This document shows, one piece after another, positions 21,848-33,366 of a DNA stretch of 64,000 nt. A model generated the notes under the pieces. It was not told the origin of the DNA, made no database searches, and saw only the letters and a list, made by a program, of their open reading frames with translations. Both the position numbers and the translations under genes were made by a program. Where the stretch lies: assembly GCA_035048485.1 (NCBI GenBank), contig CM068590.1, positions 10,901,329 through 10,965,328 on the forward strand. Reading direction: 5' to 3'. Origin of the DNA: Pteria penguin. Taxonomy: Eukaryota; Mollusca; Bivalvia; Pterioida; Pteriidae. Every line of letters starts with the position of its first letter. Within the stretch, counting starts at the first letter, position 1.

Positions 21848-22629
21848 CTGTCACAAATATTCAAAGATTGTTAATCATACATATCCATGAGAATGAGGAA
21901 GGGACAATATATGGGATAAACACTCAAAACTGTTTATATTATCATTTTATTTCTTGTGGAAATATCTTTCTTCAGTCATGTTATAAACGACATTTATTCT
22001 GCATTTAGAACCCGAGGAAGAAACTCTTGCTGAAAGCCCTTTCGAAGTCGTATCTTTTCTTTCGGAAGAAATAGTATGATGGTAGAGCTGTATTTCTATT
22101 ACAATTTTTGTTTGCATATAACGAGTTTAAGAACATAGTTAACATCATTCCCTTCATATAAGCTTCAATACAAACTAAGCCGGTACAGCCTAGTGGATTA
22201 GGTGATCGAGAGGTTGTGTAGTTAACGATTGATTTTGATGTTTTCTTAGGGTGCTTTATCATTCAGGAGTATATGCTGTTGCTTTCATTGTTTGAAAAAT
22301 TTCTTCTCTGCTTCTGCATAAGGATCAATGATTTGACTAAATGCAATGATTGTTTGTTTTTCTGCTTTGCCTCATGATTAGACCATGGCACAATTAACCA
22401 TTACGGACATTCACAGACCCCTGAAATTCAGAGGTGAGACCAAGCCCCAATTGTATAAAAATCTCAGTTGAGTATCCCCTTTCCCTCAGTTGAGTATACC
22501 TTGTATAAAACTCCACTTACATCAAATTTGAGCTTTTCCACAAATCTTTCCTCAACTTTAAGGTTGACCTCAAATTGTCTTGTATAAAACTAAATTTTAG
22601 ATTTCCCTCAAATATGTGAGGTACAGATG

Positions 22630-23227
22630 GGTGCAGTCCTAACATAACATTCACGTTAACGCGAAAAGCAGTCACGAGGACTGCTTTAGCACACGTGCTA
22701 GGACTGCTCGACCGGACACGCGTGCGCTCCTTGCGTTAACGCGGGAGGAAATTCGCGTTAACGCGATTTATTCCCGCGTGTGCTCAGTCCAGTCGCACGT
22801 TCACATGATTCATTTGTAATTCTCTTTACAGTGGTACGGATGGAGGAAATAAAAGGAATCTAATTAAATTACCGCAAATGTCGCCATATATACGTGCATT
22901 AAATGTGATGTTAAAATGATACCCCGCATTAAGGGTTTCATATGTAATATAATAATGGAAATCACCGCGTAGACATGCACTCAGGTATTTATGAAAAACT
23001 TCGTCAGTTTATTCTATAAAGACTCTAGGAAAATTACATTCTAATTCTATTTTATTTGTTTATTTTTAATTAATAAAATTATGTATTTATTTCTTATTTG
23101 TTTATTTATTTACAATTTACTTATGTATTTTTTCTTATTTATGTATTTACAATTTTTTTTATTAAGCTATTTTTCATAATATATGATTACCATGCTTATC
23201 ATCGTTATTATTCTTTTCATTAATTTA

Positions 23228-23275
<48 letters not shown>

Positions 23276-23675
23276 CTAAAATAAGAATAAATTTCATTAT
23301 ATTCAATGTTCTGAAATTGTATTCAATATTTTTAAATTCACCCCTTTACTCGTAAGCGTTTTATTTAATTCTAAATATTTATCTACATGCACATAGTAAT
23401 ATGTTTTTATATTTAAATATACAATGTATATATCGATTCTCCTTTAAATCCTTCTCTATATAAGTTGTAAGCAAGCGAACGTGGCTGTCAGGCACGTTCA
23501 CGCGGCCGCCAAGCGCGTGAACGCGGCAGTCCAGCGCGTTAACGCAGTCTCAAAATTTAGTTCACGAGGAAATCTGCGTTAACGCAAACGCGTGTGCTCG
23601 GCAGTCCTGAGCGCACGAGGAAAGCAAACTTCACGTTAACGCGACGTTAACATAATGTTATGTTAGGACTGCACC
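22630..23675. mobile_element. MITE with 22-base perfect terminal inverted repeats
   Basis: Ends at 22,630-22,651 (starts GGTGCAGTCCTAACATAA) and 23,654-23,675 are exact inverted complements. Inside each end are clustered GTTAACGCG, CACGCGT and AACGCG motifs rich in MluI/HpaI-like palindromes, then an AT-rich centre with (ATT)n at 23,229-23,273. There is no coding capacity. A target duplication is not evident. A truncated relative lies at 8835-9350. Confidence 0.85.
23229..23273. repeat. (ATT)n microsatellite inside the MITE
   Basis: About 15 ATT units. Confidence 0.95.
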
Positions 23676-24839
23676 TAACTGTAGATCAGGACCATCCACA
23701 AATTCTAGGAAAATGGCAAACGGCAGACGTCTTTTGGCGCTAAGTAGAGAGGAAGCGCATGGTTTTTAGACCTAGACTATGGAAACATTACGGAGTCCGG
23801 AAATATTTCAGATTTCGATTTTCGCCCGCGACCTTCATATTTAAGTCAATTTACTTCGGCCACAGCTCGAGTTCCGAACAATGCGAAATCGTGCCTTGAA
23901 TCCAGAGCAACAAATTTTAGTAACGGTATTTATTTATTTATTATTTTGTTGGCTACCAGAGCGATGTTTAAAGTTATTGGAGATTGTATGGGGATACTTG
24001 AGGCTGTAGTATGTAGGACAGTTTATCGTGCAATAATGTCTCTAGCACCAACTTACATCTATATGCCAAGAAATCTGAACAAAGTAAAATACATTTCTTC
24101 GCCATTGCAGGTAAAACATCATTTTGTCAATTTTCTCCCAAATGCAATGCATAACGTAATATTTCATGAGATTGTTAACTGACTTCTCTGATAATTTACT
24201 TGAACGTCAACAATGAAATACATAGATATTTGCGTCTTGCATAGGACGTCATTACACCCATGAATACATGGTCGTGATTTTTATACACAGATTCATCTTA
24301 ACAGATTTCCAAGCACTTTAGCACAAAGATACACCTGTATTGAGGTCACGCAAGATTGATCAAATCGGACATTTGATTATGTAGCAATCAAAAGTCTGCA
24401 AAACATCGCTGCTTGAATGCTACAAATAAGATCGGTGTGTAGATCTATACTTTGACTGACATGAACGGAATGCATATGAATTTAATAAAATCATACATCA
24501 ATATAAATATGTCTGTTGCATTGTATAAAAAGAAAGAGCATCTCACAATGTTTGTGATATAAATAGGTAAAGTATCCCTCTGAATAATTATCAGAGTCTG
24601 CACAAAATTCACCCAAATGCGTACTGGCCGCATTCCCTTCCTCCCCGATCCTTAGTAAGTCAGAACCAAACCTTATCACTAATATATGACACTATATGAT
24701 GAGACGACCAAGTGTAAACTGAATTAGTATGTCTGTAACAGGCTCCATGAAGTCTGCTTATTTTTACAATATCACATCAAAATTAAATTCTTGATATCAG
24801 TCGCCCATTAAATGTATGCTTTTGCAATCTAGCCAAGTG

Positions 24840-24965
24840 AAATGATGAGGGATCTTTAACTTGACACGATTTCCAATGTGCGGGCATCAGTTTTCAGTTC
24901 AATCTGAAGACAGGAAACAGGTGATTAGAAGGGAATTGAACCGGGACCAACCAAAGACAAGACAT
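24840..24965 (-). mobile_element. SINE fragment, reversed (copy 1)
   Basis: The reverse complement contains a box B-like GGTTCAATTCCC and the body end GTTAAAGATCCCTCATC, related to the SINE at 6725. Head box A is degraded. It is duplicated at 44,283-44,400. Confidence 0.65.
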
Positions 24966-25343
24966 TTAACAACTTGGTCACAAGAAATTGAAATATTAAT
25001 CATAGCATGCAAAGGCTCATTACAAAACGATAGTATATTGTTATCAAATGAGCAACATAGTATCAAAATTTCAATGTATTACTCCCATGTTAAAAGATGT
25101 TAGATCTCATCGTAGGAATACTTAACGTTATAAGTTGTATTGATGGCACATTCATCAAAATAGGGACCCCTTCACATAACGAACAAGATTATGTTAACAT
25201 GAAAAGATACCTTTCTTTAAACATTCAGGTATAAATAGACGTACTTGCATATGGTGGCATCTACTGCATTATATATTTCAATTTATTTTACATTTATTTC
25301 TACCAAAATTTAAACTGTCTTGTTATAAATAAGACAACCTACA

Positions 25344-25667
25344 TGGAATCGGTGGACTCGAACCTGGGCATCTCTTGATTAATTACAAGCATAATTCACA
25401 CATTCAAGGATCAGGAGCCGGTTGTTATCGGATGCAAACTTCAAGTCATCCGGGGTAATCCGGTGTCTGTGGGTGCTGTGACGTCGTAGATTTATGTCAT
25501 AATGCCGCTGTCAACACGGTGTTATCATGATGCACACCTTTTAATTCTTGTCGGATTGGTTTGACAAAGCCGGACGGTTCCGGATAACAACGAATGCATA
25601 TACGGTTTGTACATGTTGATTTTTGTTGGCTTCACAAAAGGGTTTATTTCTGACCGTAACAGAAATT
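25344..25667 (+). repeat. Probable LTR of the Gmr1-like element
   Basis: This sequence lies between the end of the duplicated block and the tRNA-Pro primer site, and is less AT-rich than its surroundings (CCGGTTG, GGATGC, CATCCGG). Only one copy is in the window, so the 5' boundary is not fixed; it may start anywhere near 25,345-25,400. Confidence 0.5.
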
Positions 25668-25685
25668 TGGGGGCTCGTCCGGGAT
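25668..25685 (+). promoter_or_regulatory. Primer binding site for tRNA-Pro
   Basis: TGGGGGCTCGTCCGGGAT is a perfect 18-base complement of a tRNA-Pro 3' end, placed right after the LTR. It marks the start of the internal region. Confidence 0.85.
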
Positions 25686-25770
25686 AGAAATCAATTGACA
25701 TTTGTACTGTGGAAATTTTTGGCAGATTTGCTTTATTAGAACGTAAAGCCATGAAAAATTCAAATTCGTT

Positions 25771-26920
25771 ATGTCATTTAAGGTTGAAGATTTTTTGAGT
25801 TTGCCAGACCTAGAAACTTTTGAATCTCTTAGAAAAAAAAGAAGATTTTTTAGCATTAGGCCATCATTTTGGGCTGTCTTTTAAGTCTCAAATGAAAAAA
25901 AGATGAAATTAAAAGTTTGGTTGCTAAAAAGTTAGTTGAGGAAGAATATTTTGAAACATATGACTTTTCGGAGAAAAAGGAAGAAGAAAGTGGTATAGAG
26001 TTATGAAAATTATAATTAGAATTTCAATTAAAAATGAAAATTAGAAATTAATAAGAGAGAAAAAGAAAGATAAAGGCAATTAGGGTTACAGAAACTTGAA
26101 AGAGAAAAACAATTGGAGTTAGAGAAAATTACATTAGAACATGAGTTGAAAATGAAAGAAACCTCAGTTCAAAAACCAGAAATTTTACAAGGCCATCCAA
26201 AATCAGAATCTGATGCTGCTAAAAATATTAGACTTGTATCAAAATTTATTGAGAAATCTGTTGAAAATTTTTTTCCACAATTTGAGAAAGTTGCTGAAAA
26301 TTTGAAATGACCTCGTCTACAATGTTGCAAAGTGTACTTATTGGTTAGGCCGCTGAAGTTGTTTCAGCACTTAATGTAGCCGATAGTTCTGATTATACTA
26401 AGATGAAAGCTGCCATTTTGAAAGCTTATGAACTGGTACCTGAAGCTTACAGACAAAAATTTAGAAATTACAAGAAATTTGATAAACAAACTTATGTGGA
26501 ATTTGCTAGAAAAAAAGAGGACTTGTCTGAACAATGGTCAATATCAAAGAAAATTAATTCAAATTTTAAAAATTTGAGAGAACCAATGTTGGTAAAAGAA
26601 TTTGTGTTCCTCAAGATTTGAGAACTCATTTAGATGATAAAGGTGTACATACTTTAAATAAAGCAGCTCTATTATCAGATGCTTATGCTCTTACTCAAAA
26701 TGTCAGAGTGTAAGTAACAATGAAAAAGGTCCAGGTGTTGAAAGTAGTCAATAGAAAGACAGTGCTCAGCCAACTTCCCAGTCTATTTCTAGTAAGAAGT
26801 CTGATAGTCCTGTAAGATCAACTCTTACTTGTGTTTATTGTAAGAGCAGGCGTCATCTTGTAGGTGATTGCTTTACACATAAGAGGAAGAATGAGTTTAA
26901 GGGAAAAAATCCCCATTAAT
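25771..26920 (+). pseudogene. gag: Gmr1-like gag with SCAN-like capsid
   Basis: ATG at 25,771 opens MSFKVEDFLSLPDLETFESL. A frameshift in an A-run near 25,835 is followed by LGHHFGLSFKSQMKKDEIK and a charged coiled-coil stretch (26,040-26,160). 26,400-26,530 reads MKAAILKAYELVPEAYRQKF, then DKQTYVEFARKKEDL, the SCAN-like capsid fold segment. Near 26,830 a CCHC knuckle, CVYCKSRRHLVGDC, is present. At least three frame breaks lie between these parts. The vertebrate SCAN domain is thought to derive from Gmr1-like gag, which fits this identification. Confidence 0.75.
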
Positions 26921-26924
26921 TTCA

Positions 26925-27690
26925 TAGAGGATTATAAGCCCTTTTCGCCTGAGGGATTTGTTTCACGTAGTGGGTCTAGCGATCCCCCACAGCCAGTTAA
27001 GATTTTACGAGATACTGGTGTTGCCCAGACTTTGTTGTTAGAGGGTGTTTTACCTCTGTCTGAGCAGACTTCTGTTGGTAGTTCAGTTTTGTTACAGGGT
27101 GTGGAGCTAGGCTTCATTAATGTTCCCCTTCATAAAGTTTATCTGAAATCAGATTTAATCATTGGACCAGTTATCGTGTGCGACCTATTCTTCCAGTCCA
27201 GGGTGTTTCCATGTTGCTAGGTAACGATCTATCTGGCGGCACAGTGGTAGCGGATCCCGTTGTTAGTGAAAAAGTTATGCATGTTGATGAGACAATTCCT
27301 GAAAACCAGGATTTATATCTATCCTGTGCTGTAACTAGGGCTATGGCAAAGAAGCAGCAGAGGGGAATCCAGTTGTCGACCCCAGATAGTTCTGACCTGC
27401 AGTTGACATTGACCTCAGTGACACAATTCTTTGTTCAAGGCCATGACAAAGAGTTGCTTGTAAACTCAAATGATGGTTCCCTTCCTAAGAAACCTCTGCA
27501 GCTCAGCAAAGATCAAGATACTTTAAGCCATGAGCAGTTGCTTGCTGTACAGCATAAAGACCCAGATATCATCCAGCTCAGTAAGAGGGCTTTTCCACCA
27601 GATGAGGCGGACAAGGTCCCAGAATGCTTTTTCATAAAGTATGGTACTTTAATGCGAAAGTGGCGACTTCCAGATGCATCTCCAGATTAG
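26925..27690 (+). pseudogene. pol: Gmr1-like protease and linker
   Basis: Near 26,997-27,030 VKILRDTGVAQTLLLEG resembles an aspartic protease active site (DTG), followed by the VxSSVLLQGVELGF and HKVYLKSDLIIGPVIV strands. A frame change near 27,180 leads into a 170-residue linker ORF (27,178-27,690) ending before the integrase zinc-binding region, whose KHKDPDI-like stretch is seen as VQHKDPDIIQLSKRAFPP. Stops after 27,690 separate it from integrase. Confidence 0.65.
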
Positions 27691-27734
27691 GAGAGAAGAG
27701 TCGTTCACCAAATAGTGATGCAAGTGGTATATAG

Positions 27735-28734
27735 GTGAGATATAATGAGCTTAGCCTATGAAACACCCTTAGCTGGTCATTTAGGTATTAACAAAACTTG
27801 AAGTAAGATTCTTACACTTTTTTATTGGCCCAAAATAAGGAATGATGTGTCGAAATATTGTAACTCATGTCATGTTTGTCAGATGGTTGGTAAACCAAAT
27901 CAAACAATCCCATCTGCTCCCCTGCAGCCTATCCCAGCCTTTAGTCGGGTGTTAGTTGACTATGTAGGATCTCTTTCTAGAACCTAGTCAGGAAATGTGT
28001 CTTTACTTACTATCATATGTACATCCACACGCTTTCCTGAAGCAATGCCCTTAGAAATATTAAGGCAAAAACAATAGTGAAGGCCCTTACCAAGTTTTTC
28101 AGTTTTGTAGGTGCACCCAAGGCTATTCAGTCGGATCAAGGCTCAAATTTCATGTCTAGCTTATTTCAGCAAGTTATGTATGAGTTAGGAATAAAACAAT
28201 ATAAGTCTAGTGCCTACCATCCTGAATCTCAGGGGGCTCTTGAACGCTTCCATCAGACCCTTAAAACCACGACCAGAACATTTTGTTTTCAGTATGAAAA
28301 AGACTGGGATGAGGGGGTCCACCTACTTTTGTTTGCTGCCCGTGAAGCAGTTCAGGAATCCCTTGGATTTAGTCCCTTTGAATTGGTGTTTGGTCACACA
28401 GTTAGGGGACCTTCAAAGTTATTGAAAGAAAAATGGTTGGCTGAGACTACTGGCATGAATCTGTTGGACAAGTTTTAAAGAACGATTGTACAATGTATGT
28501 AAAATTGCTCAAGAAAATTTAAAAAGTTCACAAAGAAAAATGAAGGTTTGGTATGATAAGAATGCCAGGAGTAGCAATTTTAAATCAGGTGACAAAGTTC
28601 TTGTTTTTTTTTTACCTCTTCTTGGTCATCCTTTACAAGCTAGATGTTTTGGTCCATATGAAGTAGAGAGTAAAATTAGTGATTTAAATTATGTTGTTAA
28701 AACACCAGGTCGTCGAAAAGAGTATGTCCTGTGA
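27735..28734 (+). pseudogene. pol: Gmr1-like integrase
   Basis: 27,750-27,900 holds the zinc-binding region (AGHLGINKT, a stop, then YWPKIRNDVSKYCNSCHVC). 27,940-28,075 carries the first catalytic region (VLVDYVGSL) with stops. 28,077-28,478 has the second and third: AIQSDQGSNFMSSLF and YHPESQGALERFHQTLK. 28,486-28,734 is the C-terminal part (NVCKIAQENLKSSQRKMKVW, GDKVLVF, CFGPYEVESKI). The Asp-Asp-Glu residues remain, but three in-frame stops and two frame breaks disable it. It lies upstream of reverse transcriptase. Confidence 0.8.
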
Positions 28735-29376
28735 ACATGTTAAAAGAATATGTTGAAAGAAATTATCAAAATCTTGTAAAACCTGTGTCTACCTTAGCCT
28801 ATTTTAACACTGCCTCTGTAAAATATGATGAAGAAAGTAATGTCAATGTAGATTTTGTTAAAAATGATTTTAGTCAAAGTGTACGTTTGAAAAATTCTGA
28901 ATTCTTGTCATCGTTGGACACAGAATTGGATCATCTGCCCAAGCAGACTAAAGACAAAATGAAAACTTTGATTTATGGAAATTTAAGCTTATTTCCGGAT
29001 GTTCCGTCAAAAACGAATGCAGCTTGTCATGATGTGAATGTTGGAAATCGATTAAATCCAATTAATGGCAGTTCTTGAGAGATGAAGTGAAATACATGTT
29101 AGAGAATGATCTTATTGAACCTAGCAATAGTAACTGCAGCTCTCCTTGTGTTTTGGTTCCTAAACCAGTTGGCTCTTATCGTTTCTGAACGGACTTTCGA
29201 AAAGTAAATGCTGTAACAAAACAGATTCGTATCCAATCCCCAGAATCAATGACTGTATTGAAAAAATTGGCAGTGCTAAATATGTAAGTAAATTTGATGT
29301 GTTAAAAGGTTATTGGCAAGTGCCCTTAACAGTGAGAGCCAAAGACATCTCCGCATTCGTTACTCCGACTACTGAG
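28735..29376 (+). pseudogene. pol: Gmr1-like reverse transcriptase, N-terminal part
   Basis: After an acidic linker (28,731-29,078, DELDHLPKQTKDKMK-like), the RT begins near 29,080: LRDEVKYMLENDLIEPSNS, CSSPCVLVPKP, TDFRKVNAVT and YVSKFDVLKGYWQVPL (motif A). It stops at the foldback insertion just after SAFVTP. The next RT residues would be the MPFG-NAPATF block, which appears at 44,772. One stop (TTTCTGA) replaces the Cys of RFC. Confidence 0.75.
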
Positions 29377-29650
29377 TCCAAAACCCCCTCAGAATCCGGT
29401 TTTTCACTGCAAACTGTGTAACACTCTGAGGAACACTAAAGTGTGCCTGAAAAACTCTGATGGCCCTGATAAATACTGAAAAACTCTAAAGTCTACCCTG
29501 AAAAACAGTGACAACCCTGAAAAACTCTGACGCCACTGCAGAACTCTGAAAAACACTGACGCCTACTGCAATGCCCCCCGGCCGTGCAATCGCAGTCTCG
29601 CGTACTTCTATACAGTCCCTTCTGTAATATAAGCCCTTAAAATGGTTCGC
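29377..29650. repeat. Left inverted arm of foldback element
   Basis: It contains about nine CTGAAAAAC-like units, then TGCAATGCC and CGCGTACTTCTA, mirrored at 32,920-33,161. Confidence 0.8.
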
Positions 29651-31985
29651 TGTTATCTATACATGACCTTTAATATGTATTAAATGTGATGAATTTATAA
29701 GCGGGGAATTAGAAAAAAAACCCCTCATTTTATACCATTTCTCCAGGACTTATTTTAACGTTTTTTAAAGATAAAATTACTATGATATTGTTCCTATTCT
29801 GACTTAGGTTTGTAAGATGATCTTTATATATGCAGTTTAATAAATCACATGAATTACGTACTTAGCAAAAACAATTTTATTGACACAGGATTTTCCAGCG
29901 CTATGTCACTTGTTTTATTGATCGACTTAAAGGAAAGAAAGAAGAATGAAACAAACAGAAAAACGAACGAACAAACAAATAATCTAACTACAGCAGTAGC
30001 ATGTTGCTTAAGAACGCTGTTTCATACAGGTGCATTAAGGGAGGGGGAAATACGTGCAATATATAGAACAAGACATTTAATCTTTTATTTACAATAAGAG
30101 CATCAGACTTTTCTGTACGAAAATGATAGATCAAAATGAATTTAATAAAAATAATAAGATTGTTAAAACATCGCTGGACAAAGTTAACGGAACACGCAGA
30201 CGCAGGATTTTAATTGTAAATAGATAAATAAATACTGAAAAAGGGAAATAATTGTTTCTATATATCCCTATCAATCATTTTAATAACACAATGATTGATG
30301 TTTATTTTACATCTTTTGCAATCTGTGTAGAGACTCCATCCAAATATTGTTATGTTAGGACCTTAAGGCCAATTCCTACTCCATTTCGTTGAGCCCAATC
30401 CCCACTCCCTTTCGAGTTTAAAAGCATTCATGATTAATGTTAATAAGTCAATATTGCATTCTTTATAAATTAGCGGCCATTCACCGATAAAACGCTGTGA
30501 AGTTGCGTTAATTTAATTCCACCCCTTTTTTTCTAAATAGTGTCCAACTTGGGTGAACCAGCATGGCTTTGAGTGTGCGTATTTCTTTCTACGCACTACA
30601 GGCTGCAATGCAGCTACTTATTTAATCAGTGTGTAAATTAATGAAATAGAATAGCACTTTATATCACAGCTTTGCAAATCTCACGTTTCGCATGTATTCC
30701 ATAGTATTGCTACTATCAGAGGAAATGCGGAAGAAATCGAACTTAAATAATTGATACAGTTTAGTTTATGATATAAGAAAAAATAAACGATCGCATGCAA
30801 AACAAATTGTTTCACTTTTGAAGAGTGAATATCAGTTTTTGTCCTAAACTTTATAAGACACTGTTAAAATGACACTTTAATTTTGCCAAAACACAAAATT
30901 AACATTGAAATGTATCAACTAGATATGTTTCAACCTGTTACGTAAGATATTCTGTCTCCTCATACATACGAAGGTACTGCTAATTACGATTCCCAATTTA
31001 CATACAAGTATAGAATAAGTGTTAGCGCATTATTTCTCATAAATGCATCAAACATTGTACTTTATTCTGCATGAAAACACAAAATAAGACACTTATTCTA
31101 TATATATATATATATAACGCCAAAATATCATACTGGAAACTTTCATTATATTTCCTATTTATAAACTGCATCACTCAATCATTCTGGACGGAAGTTATAA
31201 ATTGAAAGAAACAGCCAGTGTCCCATGACAACGTAACGTTTATCCAGAATGACATACTCTCGTCGAATGTCAAGCACTTTAGCGCAAGATTCGATTTAAT
31301 GACGTCACACAAGGCTGGAAATGTCGAACCTTTCATTATGACGTCCTAAGCTTAACAATCTAAAGTCTGCCAAGCATCGCTTTCTGTGCTGAAAAGTGGG
31401 TCAAATATGGGGCGTTATGACGTCACAGATCAATGTACTTTATACAGAAATAAAATACAAAGGTCTTGAAAGCTTTATTTCCGGCAATTACAGTGTTTGT
31501 GCATATATATCGTGATAGGTTACAAACTATATGAGATTACGGGAGATATTTACCGGGTCAAATAACCGGATGCTTATTACGTAATAGAGAACTGATGACA
31601 TGTAGCAGAACAAAGGTAAAAAACAAAGACATGTCGCGTTAAAATAAAGCAATTTCACAGATCCCATGCGTGTATCGTTACTTTCTGATGAAGATATTCT
31701 GGTATCTATATATATGAGAGAGAGAGAGGGTGGGGGATGTTGTATGGTCTCAATTTAAATATACTATAATTTAAATATCTTACTCGACAATTTATGATTT
31801 GATTCCGGTGGTTGGGGCAGATTCAGGTATCTGCTCTAAATATGACACTGTTTACTTGAATTTATATGTCATTTTGAAAATACGGGTCAAATACTTTGCT
31901 AGTTTTGACAGGACAAGTTTTTTTTTATGTAAGACTCCTATGTCCCAGACAACAGGGCGAAATTTATTGGTAGAGAAAAAAGAAT

Positions 31986-31988
31986 TGT

Positions 31989-32019
<31 letters not shown>
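31986..32019. repeat. (GT)n followed by G17
   Basis: About nine GT units run into 17 consecutive G. Confidence 0.95.
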
Positions 32020-32445
32020 TTAAACCTAAAGGTCGTCACATGAAAATACATCGGTGCAGTCTCTATAAATGTTGCAACAGAATTGAAGTAGAATGCATTG
32101 TGTTATTTAAAAATGAATCACAAGCAATTTTCTTTGTGGTCGATTTGCCATTAGTACTGGTGTATTTAATTCGCTTTTCGTATATAAATTATAGGTACTG
32201 ATCACATTAAAATATTATTTATCAATTTATTTATTATTCAATAATTTATTACATGTGTATTTATTCACTAATTTATAGTTCTGGAGATTGTATTTTTACT
32301 TTTTTTTAATTTCTCCTTCACTAATTTAGTACACAGTTATGAAACAGTTATATTTACCAGGAATATATGTACATACATTTTAATTTGGAAATATAAATGT
32401 ATATATAAACCTCGATAAGAAAAGTTTTTGTATTATAAAATGTAT

Positions 32446-32550
32446 ACACAAACACTCCGTATTGCAAATTTTCGGCCTCACGACCTTTATCATGCAATTT
32501 GCTTGATAAAGGTCGTGAGGCCGAAACTTTGCAATACAGAGTGTTTGTGT
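32446..32550. repeat. Long palindrome (47-base arms)
   Basis: Left arm 32,446-32,492 and right arm 32,504-32,550 match at 45 of 47 positions around an 11-base loop. Pairing resumes outside (TATAAAATGTA at 32,434 with its complement at 32,555). As RNA or single-stranded DNA it would form a very stable hairpin. The right half reads TTGATAAAGGTCGTGAGG, then CCGAAAC, resembling a hammerhead core with two changed core bases. Confidence 0.85.
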
Positions 32551-32919
32551 TCTTTTACATTTTATATACCGGATTTCTCTTTGGAGGACTTCTTCGAATC
32601 TTTGTATTATAGTATGCCTCTGCTGGGTTTGTTTTGTTTGAGTTGTCTCCCTCTCTCTCTCTCTCTCTTGTTTCTTTGGGTATGTTTTTTTTATTTTGTT
32701 AATTGTTTTAGTATAATAATTCCTGTTATCATACTGTGATTTTTACAAACATAAGTCACAACAGGAATAATGCATCAGTAAAATTAATTTTAAAGAATTG
32801 TAAAAATAATCTCACTTCAAAACATCGTATAAAAATGCGAGATATCTTTTATTTGTTTTCTCTTCCTTTTTTTCTAATTCACCACTAATTAACTCATAAC
32901 ATTTTATATACATTAATGC

Positions 32920-33161
32920 TTATAGAAGGGATCGTGTAGAAGTACGCGAGGACGCAATCGCAACGACAGAGGGCATCGCAGTAGGTGTCAGTGTTTTTCA
33001 GAGTTTTTCAGTGGCGTCAGAGTTTTTCAGTGTAGACTTCAGAATTTTTCGGTGTTTATCAGGGCCGTCAGGGTTTTTCAGTGTTTTTCGGGTAGACTTC
33101 AGTGTTTTTCAGTGTGTTGCAGAGTTTTGCGGTGAAAAACGGGATTGTCAGGTGTTTTGGA
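32920..33161. repeat. Right inverted arm of foldback element
   Basis: It starts TAGAAGGGATCG, AGAAGTACGCGAGG, then GTTTTTCAG units, the inverse of the left arm. The MASEFFSVDF-type ORF here is an artefact of the repeat. Confidence 0.8.
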
Positions 33162-33366
33162 TCCAATATAAACACTTCCCAAAGGTGAAGGTACAGTTAT
33201 TAAACACGGAGTTTGACAGAAATCCGGAGCTTTCTGTGAAGGCTCTCACATCAAAGGCAATGATTGTACCATTATGAATGTTCTGTGGGTGAGTAATAGT
33301 CTGATTTGTACTTCCTGAGAATGTTGCACAATTCTGACCCGCACTTGCAACTTCCCTTGCTCTTTA

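Larger units (their letters stand above)
22427..24200 (+). pseudogene. PIF/Harbinger transposase remains, copy 1
   Basis: Near 23,885-23,930 the plus strand reads MRNRALNPEQQILVT, the HARBI1-type N-terminal signature. It continues at 23,946-24,110 as LATRAMFKVIGDCMGILEAV, then IMSLAPTYIYMPRNLNKV, the region just before the first catalytic Asp. Stops and frame changes interrupt it, and no full DDE triad is present. The segment 22,427-22,629 is probably the 5' part of the same transposon. The MITE at 22,630-23,675 is inserted between them. Copy 2 (43,360-43,594) keeps only the C-terminal part. Confidence 0.75.
20988..25343. repeat. Duplicated block, copy 1
   Basis: This block is closely similar, in the same orientation, to 41,901-44,771. 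It contains the 3' end and LTR of the decayed Gypsy, an ankyrin exon, Harbinger remains and a reversed SINE. Copy 1 has about 1.5 kb more (22,427-23,935): the N-terminal Harbinger region carrying an inserted MITE. Homology ends at 25,343 (GTTATAAATAAGACA here, GTTATAAACACGACA in copy 2). Confidence 0.85.
25668..29376 (+). mobile_element. Gmr1-like LTR retrotransposon, 5' half
   Basis: Primer site, gag, protease, integrase and the start of reverse transcriptase follow in that order. Integrase before reverse transcriptase is unlike ordinary Gypsy and typical of the Gmr1-like lineage. The element is cut at 29,376 by the foldback element, after the RT piece ending SAFVTP. Multiple stops and frameshifts show it is dead. 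Confidence 0.8.
29377..33161. mobile_element. Foldback-like element with 240-270-base inverted repeats
   Basis: The left arm, 29,377-29,650, begins TCCAAAACCCCC. The right arm, about 32,920-33,161, is its diverged inverted complement and ends GGTGTTTTGGA. Each arm is built from iterations of CTGAAAAAC/ACTGA about 13-20 bases apart, followed by a unique segment (CGCGTACTTCTA). The 3.2-kb centre holds no transposase: AT-rich sequence, a (GT)n-G17 tract and a long palindrome. It cuts the Gmr1-like reverse transcriptase. Confidence 0.8.

Noticed and set aside
33011..33277. 88-codon plus-strand ORF with FFSV repeats
   Set aside because: Read through the iterated right arm of the foldback element.
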